A DNA stretch of 64,000 nucleotides from Flavobacteriaceae bacterium R38 (GTDB taxonomy: Bacteria; Bacteroidota; Bacteroidia; Flavobacteriales; Flavobacteriaceae). The translations under genes and the position numbers were made by a program. The stretch is taken from positions 558,001-622,000 of the forward strand of contig WXYP01000001.1 of the NCBI GenBank assembly GCA_009901575.1. The letters run 5' to 3'. Each line of letters begins with the position of its first letter. The stretch's first letter is position 1. Under the pieces are notes generated by a model, which was not told where the DNA came from, made no database searches, and was given only the letters and a program-made list of their open reading frames with translations. This document shows positions 33,995 to 42,645 of the stretch, piece after piece.

Positions 33995-35373
33995 AGCTTT
34001 AATTTTTTAATTTTGGAAGTCATCCAGTTAATACTTTCTTTAGCTAGTTCAGTACTGTAGTTATCTCTTGCATGACTCATGTAAGAACCATTGCCCAAGG
34101 TTTCCACATTGTGTTGCATGGAATTAAAATTTACAAAGCCGTGGTCTGCATTCTTAATGAGTTTAAAATCACCTTTACCTCCATTTTTATTAACTATTTC
34201 TGCGATTCGTTGTGCACCTTTAGGACTAATGGCTTGAATATCAAATTCACCATGCATGGCTAAAACGTTGGTTTTAACTTTAGACCAAGCTTTTGGAATA
34301 TCGATATCAGCCAAGTTTTGCCAAAAATCAAAGTGACGCCCTATGTATTGATTCTGTTTAAAGTTAAGTTCGTTCGCTCTAAAAAAATCAGCGTATGCTT
34401 TGTTATTTAGTAATTCTTTGCCCGAGAGTTTATGGATTAGGAAATCTTTGTTGAATTTTAAATTCACTTTATTGTCCTCTTTTATTTGCGCATCAGATAC
34501 GCCAAAGTGTTTGGGCTGTACGGTATATAAATCTACCATATAGTCGTACCAGTTTTGGGCAATGCTGCCGTAGGTTATAATGCCTTTCGGAGATTTTATT
34601 TTGGTTAAAAGCGGTGCAATGACACCACCCATAGAATGCCCAAATAAGAATATGTTATTTAAGTCTATGGATTCTTGGCTCATAAGGTCTTTGTAACCTT
34701 CTGTAAAGGCTTTAAGTTCTTCATTGAAACTTATTTGCGTACAATGTTTATTGCTTTGGCTATCACCAACCCCAGGTTTTTCAACACGATAGACGGCAAA
34801 GCCTGCCTCTAACCAATCATTCATTAATTTTTTCATGGGATTGTCATCAGAAACCGTTTCTATCGAACCGCAGGTGTAGCCCTGCAAGAAGTAGATTATA
34901 GGTGCTTTTTGAACTTGTTTTGGTGTTACCAGAATACTTCTTAACACGTTACCATCATAAGCCACTTCACCATAAGTAACATGGGCATTTTTAAAGGTTT
35001 CCATTGGCCTGCCTAACAAGGCTGTGGATTTTATTTCCTTTTTATTGTTACGATAAAATTCGGCTTCGATGGTATCGTCTTCATAAAGTTGACTAGTAAT
35101 AGCAAGAACATCTTGAATTGTACTAACAGATGTACCATTTAATTTTGTAAGTACGTCACCTTGCTTTACTCCTAAATTCGCGAATGTTGTATTTGGCATA
35201 ACTGTAGTAATATGCACTCCTGTTTTAACTTTAAGATTGTTCTGAATTGAAATGCTATCTGTTAATGTTTGCATCATAATCCCTAATAATCCTTTTCTTT
35301 TTAAAGTTTGTGCTTCTAAAATATTTTGTGCCAATAACATTATAATTATTAGACTTATGTATCTTGTTTTCAT
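33991..35373 (-). CDS. PDZ-alpha/beta hydrolase fusion protein, secreted
   Basis: 460 residues. Signal peptide about 1-21. A PDZ domain spans about 26-115 (GVHITTVMPNTTFANLGVKQ, GDVLTKLNG). A serine hydrolase domain fills the rest: YFLQGYTCGS oxyanion region (161-170), EKPGVGDS, GHSMGG with nucleophile Ser at 247, MHGEFDIQAI with a candidate Asp and NADHGFVN with the His. This combination is uncommon. The coupled trypsin-like gene suggests peptide binding by PDZ and cleavage of an ester, amide or acyl bond. Substrate unknown. Confidence 0.86.
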   Translation of the reverse strand: MKTRYISLIIIMLLAQNILEAQTLKRKGLLGIMMQTLTDSISIQNNLKVKTGVHITTVMPNTTFANLGVKQGDVLTKLNGTSVSTIQDVLAITSQLYEDDTIEAEFYRNNKKEIKSTALLGRPMETFKNAHVTYGEVAYDGNVLRSILVTPKQVQKAPIIYFLQGYTCGSIETVSDDNPMKKLMNDWLEAGFAVYRVEKPGVGDSQSNKHCTQISFNEELKAFTEGYKDLMSQESIDLNNIFLFGHSMGGVIAPLLTKIKSPKGIITYGSIAQNWYDYMVDLYTVQPKHFGVSDAQIKEDNKVNLKFNKDFLIHKLSGKELLNNKAYADFFRANELNFKQNQYIGRHFDFWQNLADIDIPKAWSKVKTNVLAMHGEFDIQAISPKGAQRIAEIVNKNGGKGDFKLIKNADHGFVNFNSMQHNVETLGNGSYMSHARDNYSTELAKESINWMTSKIKKLKL

Positions 35374-35495
35374 CTTTTACTTTGGTTTTATTAAATCTTA
35401 AAAAATGGTAAAATCAGGAGCAACTCACACTATTAAATGAAGAAACCATAAACCTTCTATCTTTGTCACTCCCGATTTAATTTTGAACAACTATA

Positions 35496-36587
35496 TTAGT
35501 TTCCAGGTAGTTTGTATGTTCCCGTTTCAATCTCTTTTATAATTTCGTTCAATCTGGATTGAAATTGTTCTGGTGCTGTTTTTAGTGCTTTCCTGACATC
35601 TTTTAACGCTGCTTTCTTATTGTTCAAAAAATATTGACTTAGACCTCTATTCAACTCTAAAAACCATGTGTCAGGGTTTGATTTAAGCGAAATATTGCAG
35701 TACTCTAATGCATCCTGATATAAACCATTTTGAAGTAAAAAACTACTAAAATCATTTGCCTCATAAACAGTTGCGTTCATTTCCTTTACTTCTGCAATGG
35801 CAGTTTTAGCTTCTTCAGTTTTATTTAGTTTTCTTAACAATCTGATCTTAGTTGACAAATTTGTTAAATTCTTATCAGCTGCAAAACCGCCATATCCGCC
35901 ATCTATGGAACGGTTTGCCCATTGTAAAGCTTCTTCTAAGTTGGTATTGTGATTCAAACACCATAAAGCAGCATCGTTCCATGCTTGCCAATGGTAAGTA
36001 TTAATACCTCGTAGTTCACTTCTAAGACTTTCTACAACAGTTGTATTTAAATCAACTTCTACTTTAAATGGAATTCGTTTTTCGCCCCATTCTAATCCAA
36101 TAACCAATGAGTTTTCAGTTCTGTTTAAGAATTCATAGTCTAGCTGTTCTGACTTTGCGCAAGGCTCAGGATTTACAGTTACTTTTAAGCTTACATCTTT
36201 CTCTTTATCTAAGTAATAACTTCCCCATTGATCGTGATTATGAGCAAATAATAAAGTATATGTGTCATTTTTAGGAATAATATGAAGCCCATAAATGCCT
36301 GCTTTTAACGACTGTCCTTCAACTAGCACATCGGTTGTGAATTTTATAGTTGTACCCATATTGGCTCCAGCTCTCCAAGCTATAGGATTTCCGCCCATAT
36401 TAGGATTGTTCCAAACATCCCTATTACGTAATGCAGGACTTCCATAATCTAATGTAATCTCAGTTATCCCTAATTTTTGGGTTTCTTGAACCCTTGGACT
36501 CCCTTGCGGCATATTTAAGGTGTGAAATTGTGCCGTTAAATTCTGCGTTAAAAATGCAGCAAATAGTACAACTATGAATTTTTTCAT
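35496..36587 (-). CDS. DUF2911-TPR secreted protein
   Basis: 363 residues. Signal peptide (about 1-20). The DUF2911 domain (about 25-175) has SPRVQETQKLGITEITLDYG, the conserved opening, and KAGIYGLHIIPKNDTYTLLF. It is followed by helical repeats (about 190-350) resembling TPRs (LELNRGLSQYFLNNKKAALK). The function is unknown; DUF2911 is widespread in Bacteroidota. It is the first gene of a minus-strand series and has the AraC-associated motif and a predicted -7 box immediately upstream. Confidence 0.85.
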   Translation of the reverse strand: MKKFIVVLFAAFLTQNLTAQFHTLNMPQGSPRVQETQKLGITEITLDYGSPALRNRDVWNNPNMGGNPIAWRAGANMGTTIKFTTDVLVEGQSLKAGIYGLHIIPKNDTYTLLFAHNHDQWGSYYLDKEKDVSLKVTVNPEPCAKSEQLDYEFLNRTENSLVIGLEWGEKRIPFKVEVDLNTTVVESLRSELRGINTYHWQAWNDAALWCLNHNTNLEEALQWANRSIDGGYGGFAADKNLTNLSTKIRLLRKLNKTEEAKTAIAEVKEMNATVYEANDFSSFLLQNGLYQDALEYCNISLKSNPDTWFLELNRGLSQYFLNNKKAALKDVRKALKTAPEQFQSRLNEIIKEIETGTYKLPGN

Positions 36588-36676
36588 TTCTTTTGTGTAT
36601 TTGACTTTATTTATAATTAATTTTAAAAGTATTTATGAAGAATCTTTTTAGGTAAAACGAAATAAAAATTCTGGGA

Positions 36677-36684
36677 CAAACATA
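36677..36684 (-). promoter_or_regulatory. Predicted -7 box of the DUF2911 gene
   Basis: Read on the minus strand the bases are TATGTTTG, an exact TAnnTTTG match, about 90 bases before the ATG. The expected -33 TTTG is absent. Instead, the motif shared with the 9833-9864 region begins about 19 bases upstream, which fits an activator-dependent promoter. Confidence 0.5.
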
Positions 36685-36702
36685 CTTTTTAGAGCAAGTT
36701 GT

Positions 36703-36737
36703 GTCGTCCGAATGCCTGTAAATACAGAAATCCGTAC
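36703..36737. promoter_or_regulatory. Bipartite motif shared with the TonB-receptor upstream region
   Basis: GTCGTCCGAA (36703-36712) and ATACAGAAATCCGTAC (36722-36737) match GTCGAACGAA and ATAAAGAAATGCGTAC at 9833-9864. Both halves are in the same orientation, and the spacers differ by three bases. In each place the motif lies 45-48 bases past the stop of a membrane-AraC gene and upstream of a secreted or outer-membrane protein gene. CTGTA-AA-TACAG (36716-36727) gives it a small dyad. Probable AraC binding site. Confidence 0.5.
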
Positions 36738-36784
36738 CTTGTTTTAAGAGTGATTTAACAAAGGAGGTTGAGTAAACTCAGAGT

Positions 36785-37870
36785 TTACCCATATTGGGAA
36801 GTGATATGATTTTTTCTGTAGACCGATGGGGTTTGTCCTTCCATTTTTTTAAAAACCGCATTAAAAACCGACTTGCTATTAAAACCAGATTCGTATAGGA
36901 TGGTAAGAATCGTCATGTCATCATTACCATTTTTTAAAAGTGTTTTGGCTTCCTCTATACGGTAAAAATTAATAAAGTCGTAGAAATTACCTTTGTAAAA
37001 GGTGTTTATAAGAATAGAAATATTACGGGCAGATTCACCCAACGCTTCAGATAAATCGCTAATCTTTAAGTCTGCTTTTTTATATAGCTTTTGCTCCACT
37101 ACCAAATCACAAAGCTTATCGTAAACCGCTTTGTTTATTTTAAGATTGGTGGTTTCCTTTCTCAATTTAACGGTTAGGTTATTGTAAAAAAATTCCGGAT
37201 TGTTTAATAGATGAAATAAGGTGATATTAGATAATACCAACAATAACAAAACACCAATAAAAGTAAAGGTTGCGGCTATTTCGGGTGAATTTGTAATGAG
37301 CGAGCTAGTTAAAAAAACCAGCCAAATCACGAAAAAGAGAATAAGGGTTTGTTTCAGCCATTTGGCAATTTTTTTAAACCTTAAATCCTCGCTTTTTTTT
37401 CTATATATAAACCAAAAAGAGGTAAGTGTATAAGTTATTACTTGTATGAAATATAGTTTGTCAAAAGAATTTCTAATCCACAAAACATTTGATGTCAAAA
37501 AGCTATCTTTTTTAATAAGAAACATAGAAACAAGCACAATATTCATTACTAAAAACATTAAAAAAGGAATAAAATGTATCCAATATTTTTTAACATAAAT
37601 ATTCTCTTTAATGATGCTCATAGTGAATAAAAAAAGAATGGGCGCATAAAAAAACAGAAAAGAATTCAGAATTATCCCTATATAAAAAACAAAACTACTT
37701 TCTGGAAAAATAGATTTAGTAATAATCAAATTACTAAGCATGGTAATTCCTTTTCCTAATAAAAAGAATGAAAAAACATAAATAGTAATATCTACTCTCT
37801 TTTTATGATACCATATAAGTATCGCAAAAAATAGAAAATTAAACGCCGCTATTCCTTGAATGAATTCTAT
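36785..37870 (-). CDS. Membrane-anchored AraC-family regulator with non-standard or lost start codon
   Basis: From the first ATG (37741) the product is 318 residues: membrane helices then an AraC domain with FYDFINFYRIEEAKTLL and ILYESGFNSKSVFNAVFKK. The frame stays open for 43 further codons upstream, reading IEFIQGIAAFNFLFFAILIW and KKRVDITIYVFSFFLLGKG, a clear extra helix pair. With these it reaches 361 residues, close to the 377-379 of the two other regulators. The upstream stretch has no ATG, GTG or TTG; ATA at 37868-37870 is where the start should be. The gene heads the secreted hydrolase series. Confidence 0.75.
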   Translation of the reverse strand: MEFIQGIAAFNFLFFAILIWYHKKRVDITIYVFSFFLLGKGITMLSNLIITKSIFPESSFVFYIGIILNSFLFFYAPILFLFTMSIIKENIYVKKYWIHFIPFLMFLVMNIVLVSMFLIKKDSFLTSNVLWIRNSFDKLYFIQVITYTLTSFWFIYRKKSEDLRFKKIAKWLKQTLILFFVIWLVFLTSSLITNSPEIAATFTFIGVLLLLVLSNITLFHLLNNPEFFYNNLTVKLRKETTNLKINKAVYDKLCDLVVEQKLYKKADLKISDLSEALGESARNISILINTFYKGNFYDFINFYRIEEAKTLLKNGNDDMTILTILYESGFNSKSVFNAVFKKMEGQTPSVYRKNHITSQYG

Positions 37871-37876
37871 AGTTTA

Positions 37877-38192
37877 AAGGATTATATTAATTAAGTGATA
37901 AATATCGGAATTCTTTAACTCAAAAAAACTTATTTTACGAATCATAAATAATTTGTTGTTAAGGATAGAACATGTACTAGATAATAAGTGCGAAGTTATT
38001 TGAATAATCTTATTTCTACAAATCAAATAGTTTTTGCATAGCAGTTTAATTCTTAGTCTTTGCTTTTTACTTGTGTAAATTCATAGCGCTGCTTATGTGT
38101 ATTATTTATAAATCAAATGATGCTTATCAAGAATAGAATTAATAAACGTATTTCTTATCCTTCTGTATCTTATTAATCTTTAATTAATTATT
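37877..38192. other. Intergenic region without a clear gene
   Basis: 316 bases, AT-rich. It contains a 23-codon frame beginning with ATG at 37943-37945 (minus strand), in the same phase as the regulator gene and ending at the stop codon just before it. I see no tRNA, strong hairpin or -7 box match. Confidence 0.5.
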
Positions 38193-38573
38193 TTATGAAT
38201 CTGTTTGTTTTTCTAAAATCTGATCTTTCCAGGTAATTGCTTCTTCCATTGTATCAAAGATATTAAACTCTTTTTTTAAAAATATTTTTTCGAGTTTTAC
38301 CAGGTTTTTTTGTTGATTTCTTTTTGAGACTACAGCGATTCCTGCCAAATTTTGAATCTTGGAAGTTTCTAAATAAATAACAGGATTAACCGAATAAGAA
38401 TGAATTCGATGCGTAATATATACAAAAGGTTTGTTGTTAAAGTGTTCTTTTACTATATCTAATAATATATTATTATGTTCGGGTTGTAAGATTACTCCTT
38501 CTTTGACAGTGTTTTTTATATAATCATCGTACACTTCAATAACACAAAAGCCAAAATCATATACCTTTTTCAT
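38193..38573 (-). CDS. Small STAS/SpoIIAA-like cytoplasmic protein
   Basis: 126 residues without signal peptide. The alternation of beta strands and helices (GFCVIEVYDDYI, GVILQPEHNNILLDIVKEHF, PFVYITHRI, IQNLAGIAVVSKRN, FNIFDTMEEAITWKDQILE) and the C-terminal Glu-Glu-Ala helix resemble SpoIIAA-like/STAS-fold proteins common in flavobacteria. Probably monocistronic, with long gaps on each side. No specific role can be assigned. Confidence 0.55.
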   Translation of the reverse strand: MKKVYDFGFCVIEVYDDYIKNTVKEGVILQPEHNNILLDIVKEHFNNKPFVYITHRIHSYSVNPVIYLETSKIQNLAGIAVVSKRNQQKNLVKLEKIFLKKEFNIFDTMEEAITWKDQILEKQTDS

Positions 38574-39012
38574 CAGAATCTTATTTACTATATAAAAATA
38601 AAAAAGCTCTTTGACTCTTCAAAAGGCTTCTTCTTAAAACAAATGATTTAATTAGAAATGTATGAGTAAAAAAGTAAAAGAAATTAGTGAATGAAAGAAC
38701 TGTTTGTAATCGAAGTAGTAAAAAGGGAGAGAATCATCTATGTTGTTGAAATCGAAAGCTTCATCCTGTATTATAATCTTAATCCTCTCTTTTGTTCTTT
38801 CTAATTAATCTATCTAATTTAAAGTATTGTAAACTTAAGAGGTGTATAAGTAAACTGTTTACAATAATAGTTCAGATGAAAGGACATAATTGAGTTTCTT
38901 TTTTTAACGAATCACTGATAGAGGTTTTGTCTTCAACTGATTTTATGAATGGACAGTTTTTATTAATTAACGTTATCAATTGTGGTTTGTTACCATTAAA
39001 ATTAGCAGAAGC
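38574..39012. other. Intergenic region, 439 bases, without a clear gene
   Basis: AT-rich. On the minus strand a 46-codon stretch (38875-39012) following the stop of the amidohydrolase gene is open but has no start codon; it could be a decayed fragment or chance. No terminator-type hairpin with T-run and no tRNA are seen. Confidence 0.4.
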
Positions 39013-40269
39013 TTAATTCATTATGTACCCCTTTTTAACTTTCATAGTGATACCTTTAATTGCATTAATGTCTTCCAGTGGATTTTCTTTTAAAACCAAA
39101 AAATTTGCTTCATAGAATTCTTCAATTTTACCTATTTTCCTATTAGGAAAAATAGCTTTTGGAGTATCATGACAGAATATTTTTAATAATTCATTTGGGG
39201 TAAATATATTTAAATCTATGAAATGCTGAATTTCACCTGAAAGTGTTTTGTTAAAAGCATCAGATCCTATTAATATTCTACCGCCTTTATTCTTAAATCT
39301 AATTAGAAAATTTTTTATAAACTTTTCTTTTTGAATCGAATCTTTTAAAGGATAATTAAACGCCTGCCCAAGCGTAGGTATAATACCTACATCTCTTTTT
39401 ATTGCTAAATCCATAACTTCATCACTAATTTCATAACGTTTTTTTGACTGGATATCACCATCCCAACCATAACCAGGCATATGCGCAAAATAATTTACAC
39501 CTGCCTCAATAGCTTTTAAAAAATCATAAGCGGTTTCAATATGTGCAAATACATCCAGGTTATGCGCCTTAGCTCTTTTGATTGTCTCTTTGAGAATGGG
39601 TAATGATAGGCCATTATCTCCCATTTTTTTATTGTGGTAATTTTCAGTATAATACTCACTATCGATAAGAAAGACTTTAACGACATCAGGATTTTCAGCA
39701 AAGAAGCCTGGTAATTTTTTTTCTACATCTCTTTTTGTATCAAGAAAAATATAAGAATTGTTCTCATCGAGACGACTTTTTCTGATTTCTTCTTCTTTAT
39801 CATCCCACACTTTTACGTCTAGCCCCATTTTGAATGGTTCATAAGCCATGAAAGGATGTCCTAAGGTAGAGGTCAATCCTTGATGAGAAAATGCTACGTC
39901 TATAGTAGAATCTTTTTCAAATACTGGCCGAAGTAGTTTAACACCGTCTAATTTACTGGTAAGATTAAGTACATAAAAAGTCCCTTCGTTCAAATAGTTT
40001 TGCGGTAAGAAACTCATCTGCCATTCTCGATCTAAATTATGAGTATGTGCATCTGCAAATGGAGGAATTATATATTGCCCTTTTAAATCGATGATAGAAT
40101 CTAACGTTTCTGGACGATTGAAAGAGAACATACCATTTATAGCATAAACATCTTTTTTTACAAATTTGCCTTCAATTAAAATGTTTGCATTTACAAAAGC
40201 TGTGTTTTTTTGACCGAAACAGTTTGACACATAGCAAATCATTATGATGTAAGTGAATAATAAACGCAT
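39013..40269 (-). CDS. Secreted amidohydrolase-family protein
   Basis: 418 residues. Signal peptide about 1-20. The composite fold opens with GQYIIPPFADAHTHNLDREW (HxH zinc pair), then DVFAHIETAYDFL with a metal His, NYFAHMPGYGW and ILIGSDAFNKTL with a catalytic Asp. These place it among cytosine-deaminase-like/imidazolonepropionase-like amidohydrolases. It differs from the lipoprotein amidohydrolase at 27582-29027. Eight bases separate it from the upstream thioredoxin-like gene, so they form an operon. Confidence 0.87.
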   Translation of the reverse strand: MRLLFTYIIMICYVSNCFGQKNTAFVNANILIEGKFVKKDVYAINGMFSFNRPETLDSIIDLKGQYIIPPFADAHTHNLDREWQMSFLPQNYLNEGTFYVLNLTSKLDGVKLLRPVFEKDSTIDVAFSHQGLTSTLGHPFMAYEPFKMGLDVKVWDDKEEEIRKSRLDENNSYIFLDTKRDVEKKLPGFFAENPDVVKVFLIDSEYYTENYHNKKMGDNGLSLPILKETIKRAKAHNLDVFAHIETAYDFLKAIEAGVNYFAHMPGYGWDGDIQSKKRYEISDEVMDLAIKRDVGIIPTLGQAFNYPLKDSIQKEKFIKNFLIRFKNKGGRILIGSDAFNKTLSGEIQHFIDLNIFTPNELLKIFCHDTPKAIFPNRKIGKIEEFYEANFLVLKENPLEDINAIKGITMKVKKGYIMN

Positions 40270-40277
40270 GACCTATT

Positions 40278-41420
40278 TTATTTAGAGTAAATATTGGCTA
40301 ATAATGTTTCGAGTTGTTCACCTTTAGCTTCTTCATCAACAGCAATTATTTTTCCTTCCGGATTGATTAAAATTACTTTAGGTAAAGCGCTTACCTCCAT
40401 ATTAATTGCCTGCCCATCTTTAAACCCTTTGGTAAGAATTGTATTTTTCCAGGCTAACGGAGACTGATTATTTCTAAAATTTTCGACTAGTCTTTTATCT
40501 TTATCTAAAGACACACTGACTACCTCGAAATTTTTGTTCTTGTATTTTTTATAAAGCGTTTCAATATTGGGGATCTCTTTGATACAAGGACCACACCAGG
40601 TTGCCCAGAAATCAAGAAGTACCGTTTTTCCTCTTAAACTTTCATTGGTGATCCTGTCTTCTTCATAATCAATATTTTCAAAATTGAAATCAGGAATCGT
40701 ATTGCCTACCATAATTTTCCTGTCTGATTCATCAACTATAAAAGTATTTTCATCCAGTGCTGGATTTATTTTAATGTCACAAACAATTTCTTCTTGTAAA
40801 TAAGCAGACTCAGGTATTGATCGAGTAACTTTTGTTGGAAACATATAACCATTGATCTGCTCATAATCTTGAAAACTCTCGATTTGTCTTCCATAGTTGG
40901 TCTGTGTCTCTTTTGAGATTAATAAAAAGCGAGTTTTGTCAAACAAATACACATTATTGTTTTCAACATTAGTTAATTTATAGACATTTTCAAATCCTAT
41001 TAAAGTATCTGTTAGTATTAAATCTTGAGTATTATTTAAGAGTTCAAAAACGGGAGTTTTATAAATAGTTTTCTCAGGAATGTTTGTATATCCTTTATTA
41101 CTTCCATTATAGTTGACGATGGTATTCTTATCCGGAGAAAAATATTGGGTATTGTTTAATGCTCCCTCAATAGAACTATCAATACGCTCATAACCTGGAA
41201 ATTTGGAAGTATAGGCCATATCTGTAGTATTTACAATGTTGCCAGAAATAGTAGTAGTTTGAGATACGTTCCAGGAACGTGTATTTATCAGTTGCCACTT
41301 ATCGCCATTTGATGTCTTCTCAATACTTAATTGTATTAAATCTTCTGGAGTTTGAGGAGTTTCAATTCGTTTGCAATTAAAAAATACTATTGCTATCAAA
41401 GCAAATATTAAAGTTTTCAT
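40278..41420 (-). CDS. TlpA-like thioredoxin-domain lipoprotein
   Basis: 380 residues. Lipobox VFFNC, Cys at 16. The N-terminal 230 residues form a beta-rich domain (outer-membrane lipoprotein-sorting-like appearance). The C-terminal part is a TlpA/ResA thioredoxin fold with FWATWCGPCIKE (WCGPC at 275-279) and the cis-Pro segment ALPKVILI. It is expected to be a periplasmic thiol-disulphide exchange protein. Divergent from the LytS-type kinase gene; co-oriented with the amidohydrolase. Confidence 0.9.
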   Translation of the reverse strand: MKTLIFALIAIVFFNCKRIETPQTPEDLIQLSIEKTSNGDKWQLINTRSWNVSQTTTISGNIVNTTDMAYTSKFPGYERIDSSIEGALNNTQYFSPDKNTIVNYNGSNKGYTNIPEKTIYKTPVFELLNNTQDLILTDTLIGFENVYKLTNVENNNVYLFDKTRFLLISKETQTNYGRQIESFQDYEQINGYMFPTKVTRSIPESAYLQEEIVCDIKINPALDENTFIVDESDRKIMVGNTIPDFNFENIDYEEDRITNESLRGKTVLLDFWATWCGPCIKEIPNIETLYKKYKNKNFEVVSVSLDKDKRLVENFRNNQSPLAWKNTILTKGFKDGQAINMEVSALPKVILINPEGKIIAVDEEAKGEQLETLLANIYSK

Positions 41421-41475
41421 AGAGTGATTGTTTTAAATTAACGGTGTAAATATTCCTATAAGTAACCTGTATGTG

Positions 41476-41489
41476 AACTGAAATCAGTT
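41476..41489. promoter_or_regulatory. Short dyad in the TlpA/LytS divergent region
   Basis: AACTGA and TCAGTT flank two A bases, a perfect 6-bp inverted repeat in the 133-base gap between divergent genes at 41420 (minus) and 41554 (plus). A plausible operator; evidence is only position and symmetry. Confidence 0.3.
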
Positions 41490-41553
41490 GAATTGACCCT
41501 ATAGTCAGCCAGATGGCCCTAAAAATTCTTCTTTAAATAATTAATTTTGAATT

Positions 41554-42645
41554 ATGCCAAACAATAAATATTACAGTAGCGGATTTTTGAAACATAAAAT
41601 TCTTGGGATTTCAATTCTGGAATTATCTGTTTTCTTCTTATTTTATGTGTTTAGTGCCGTTGGATACTATACAACAATTTGGATTACCAATAAAGCACTG
41701 AACTTACCTAATGAATATTGGGATCTATCCGGATTTGTCTCTACCAGTGGTTTTGATTATATGATAAAAATGATATTTACCATTCCTATATGGTTTTTAA
41801 TTTTCAGGGTATTTAAACATTTATCACTATCAAAAAAACTTATACTGCATCTCATCCTATTGCCTTTTTTTGTGGTAGCCACCAAATGGATATATTATGA
41901 GATTTCCAAACAAGTTGGATGGGGAAGACTATCTGGTTTTGCAGAAATCTGGGATTATTATATACCAACACTGTTTTACATTTTACAGTTTAGCTTTTTT
42001 CATGCATATCATTATTACCATCAAAATAAACAGCAATTACTACTGGCAGCAGAATTGAGAGAAAGTACATTAAAAAGTGAGTTATCGGCATTAAAAGCGC
42101 AATTAAATCCGCACTTTTTGTTTAATGTATTTAATACTATTAACGCATCAATACCAAATGATCAAGAACATACGAGAACACTCATAGCCAAATTATCAGA
42201 CTTGTTTCGTTATCAAACCAGAATATCCCGTATGGATGTTGTTCCTCTCAAAGAAGAAATTGGATTTATTGAAAATTATTTGAGTTTAGAGAAAAGCAGA
42301 TTTGGAAAAAGATTGACAATAACTATTGATATAGAAAAAGGAGTTGAAACAAAATTAGTACCGCCAATGCTATTACAACCATTAGTTGAAAATGCTATTA
42401 AGCACGGTATTTCAGATCTGATTGAAGGTGGTGAAATAATCATAAAAGTTTATCAAGAAGATGAATACATACATTTTAATGTTGCAGATACCGGAAAAGG
42501 AATTAAAGACAAGTCACAGGTTTTTGGAAAAGGAATAGGGTTAACAAATACCAAATTAAGATTAGAAAAAAGATATCAATCAAAATTGGTTATAGTTGAT
42601 AATGAACCCAAAGGAATATTAATTAAATTTTCAATTAAAGCATGA
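41554..42645 (+). CDS. LytS-type sensor histidine kinase (PF06580)
   Basis: 363 residues. Four membrane helices (about 15-160), then the kinase: LKAQLNPHFLFNVFNTINA has the phospho-accepting His at 187, LLQPLVENAIKHGI is the N box, and ADTGKGIKDKS with GKGIGLTNTKLRLE is the ATP lid. The class lacks a separate HisKA domain. It overlaps the response-regulator gene by four bases (ATGA), so the pair is translationally coupled and forms one two-component system. Confidence 0.95.
   Translation: MPNNKYYSSGFLKHKILGISILELSVFFLFYVFSAVGYYTTIWITNKALNLPNEYWDLSGFVSTSGFDYMIKMIFTIPIWFLIFRVFKHLSLSKKLILHLILLPFFVVATKWIYYEISKQVGWGRLSGFAEIWDYYIPTLFYILQFSFFHAYHYYHQNKQQLLLAAELRESTLKSELSALKAQLNPHFLFNVFNTINASIPNDQEHTRTLIAKLSDLFRYQTRISRMDVVPLKEEIGFIENYLSLEKSRFGKRLTITIDIEKGVETKLVPPMLLQPLVENAIKHGISDLIEGGEIIIKVYQEDEYIHFNVADTGKGIKDKSQVFGKGIGLTNTKLRLEKRYQSKLVIVDNEPKGILIKFSIKA

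Noticed and set aside
24033-36587. A polysaccharide-utilisation locus
   Set aside because: No SusD-like gene or multiple glycoside hydrolases; the only GH26-like protein lies far away and the enzymes here are peptidases, amidohydrolases and esterase-like.
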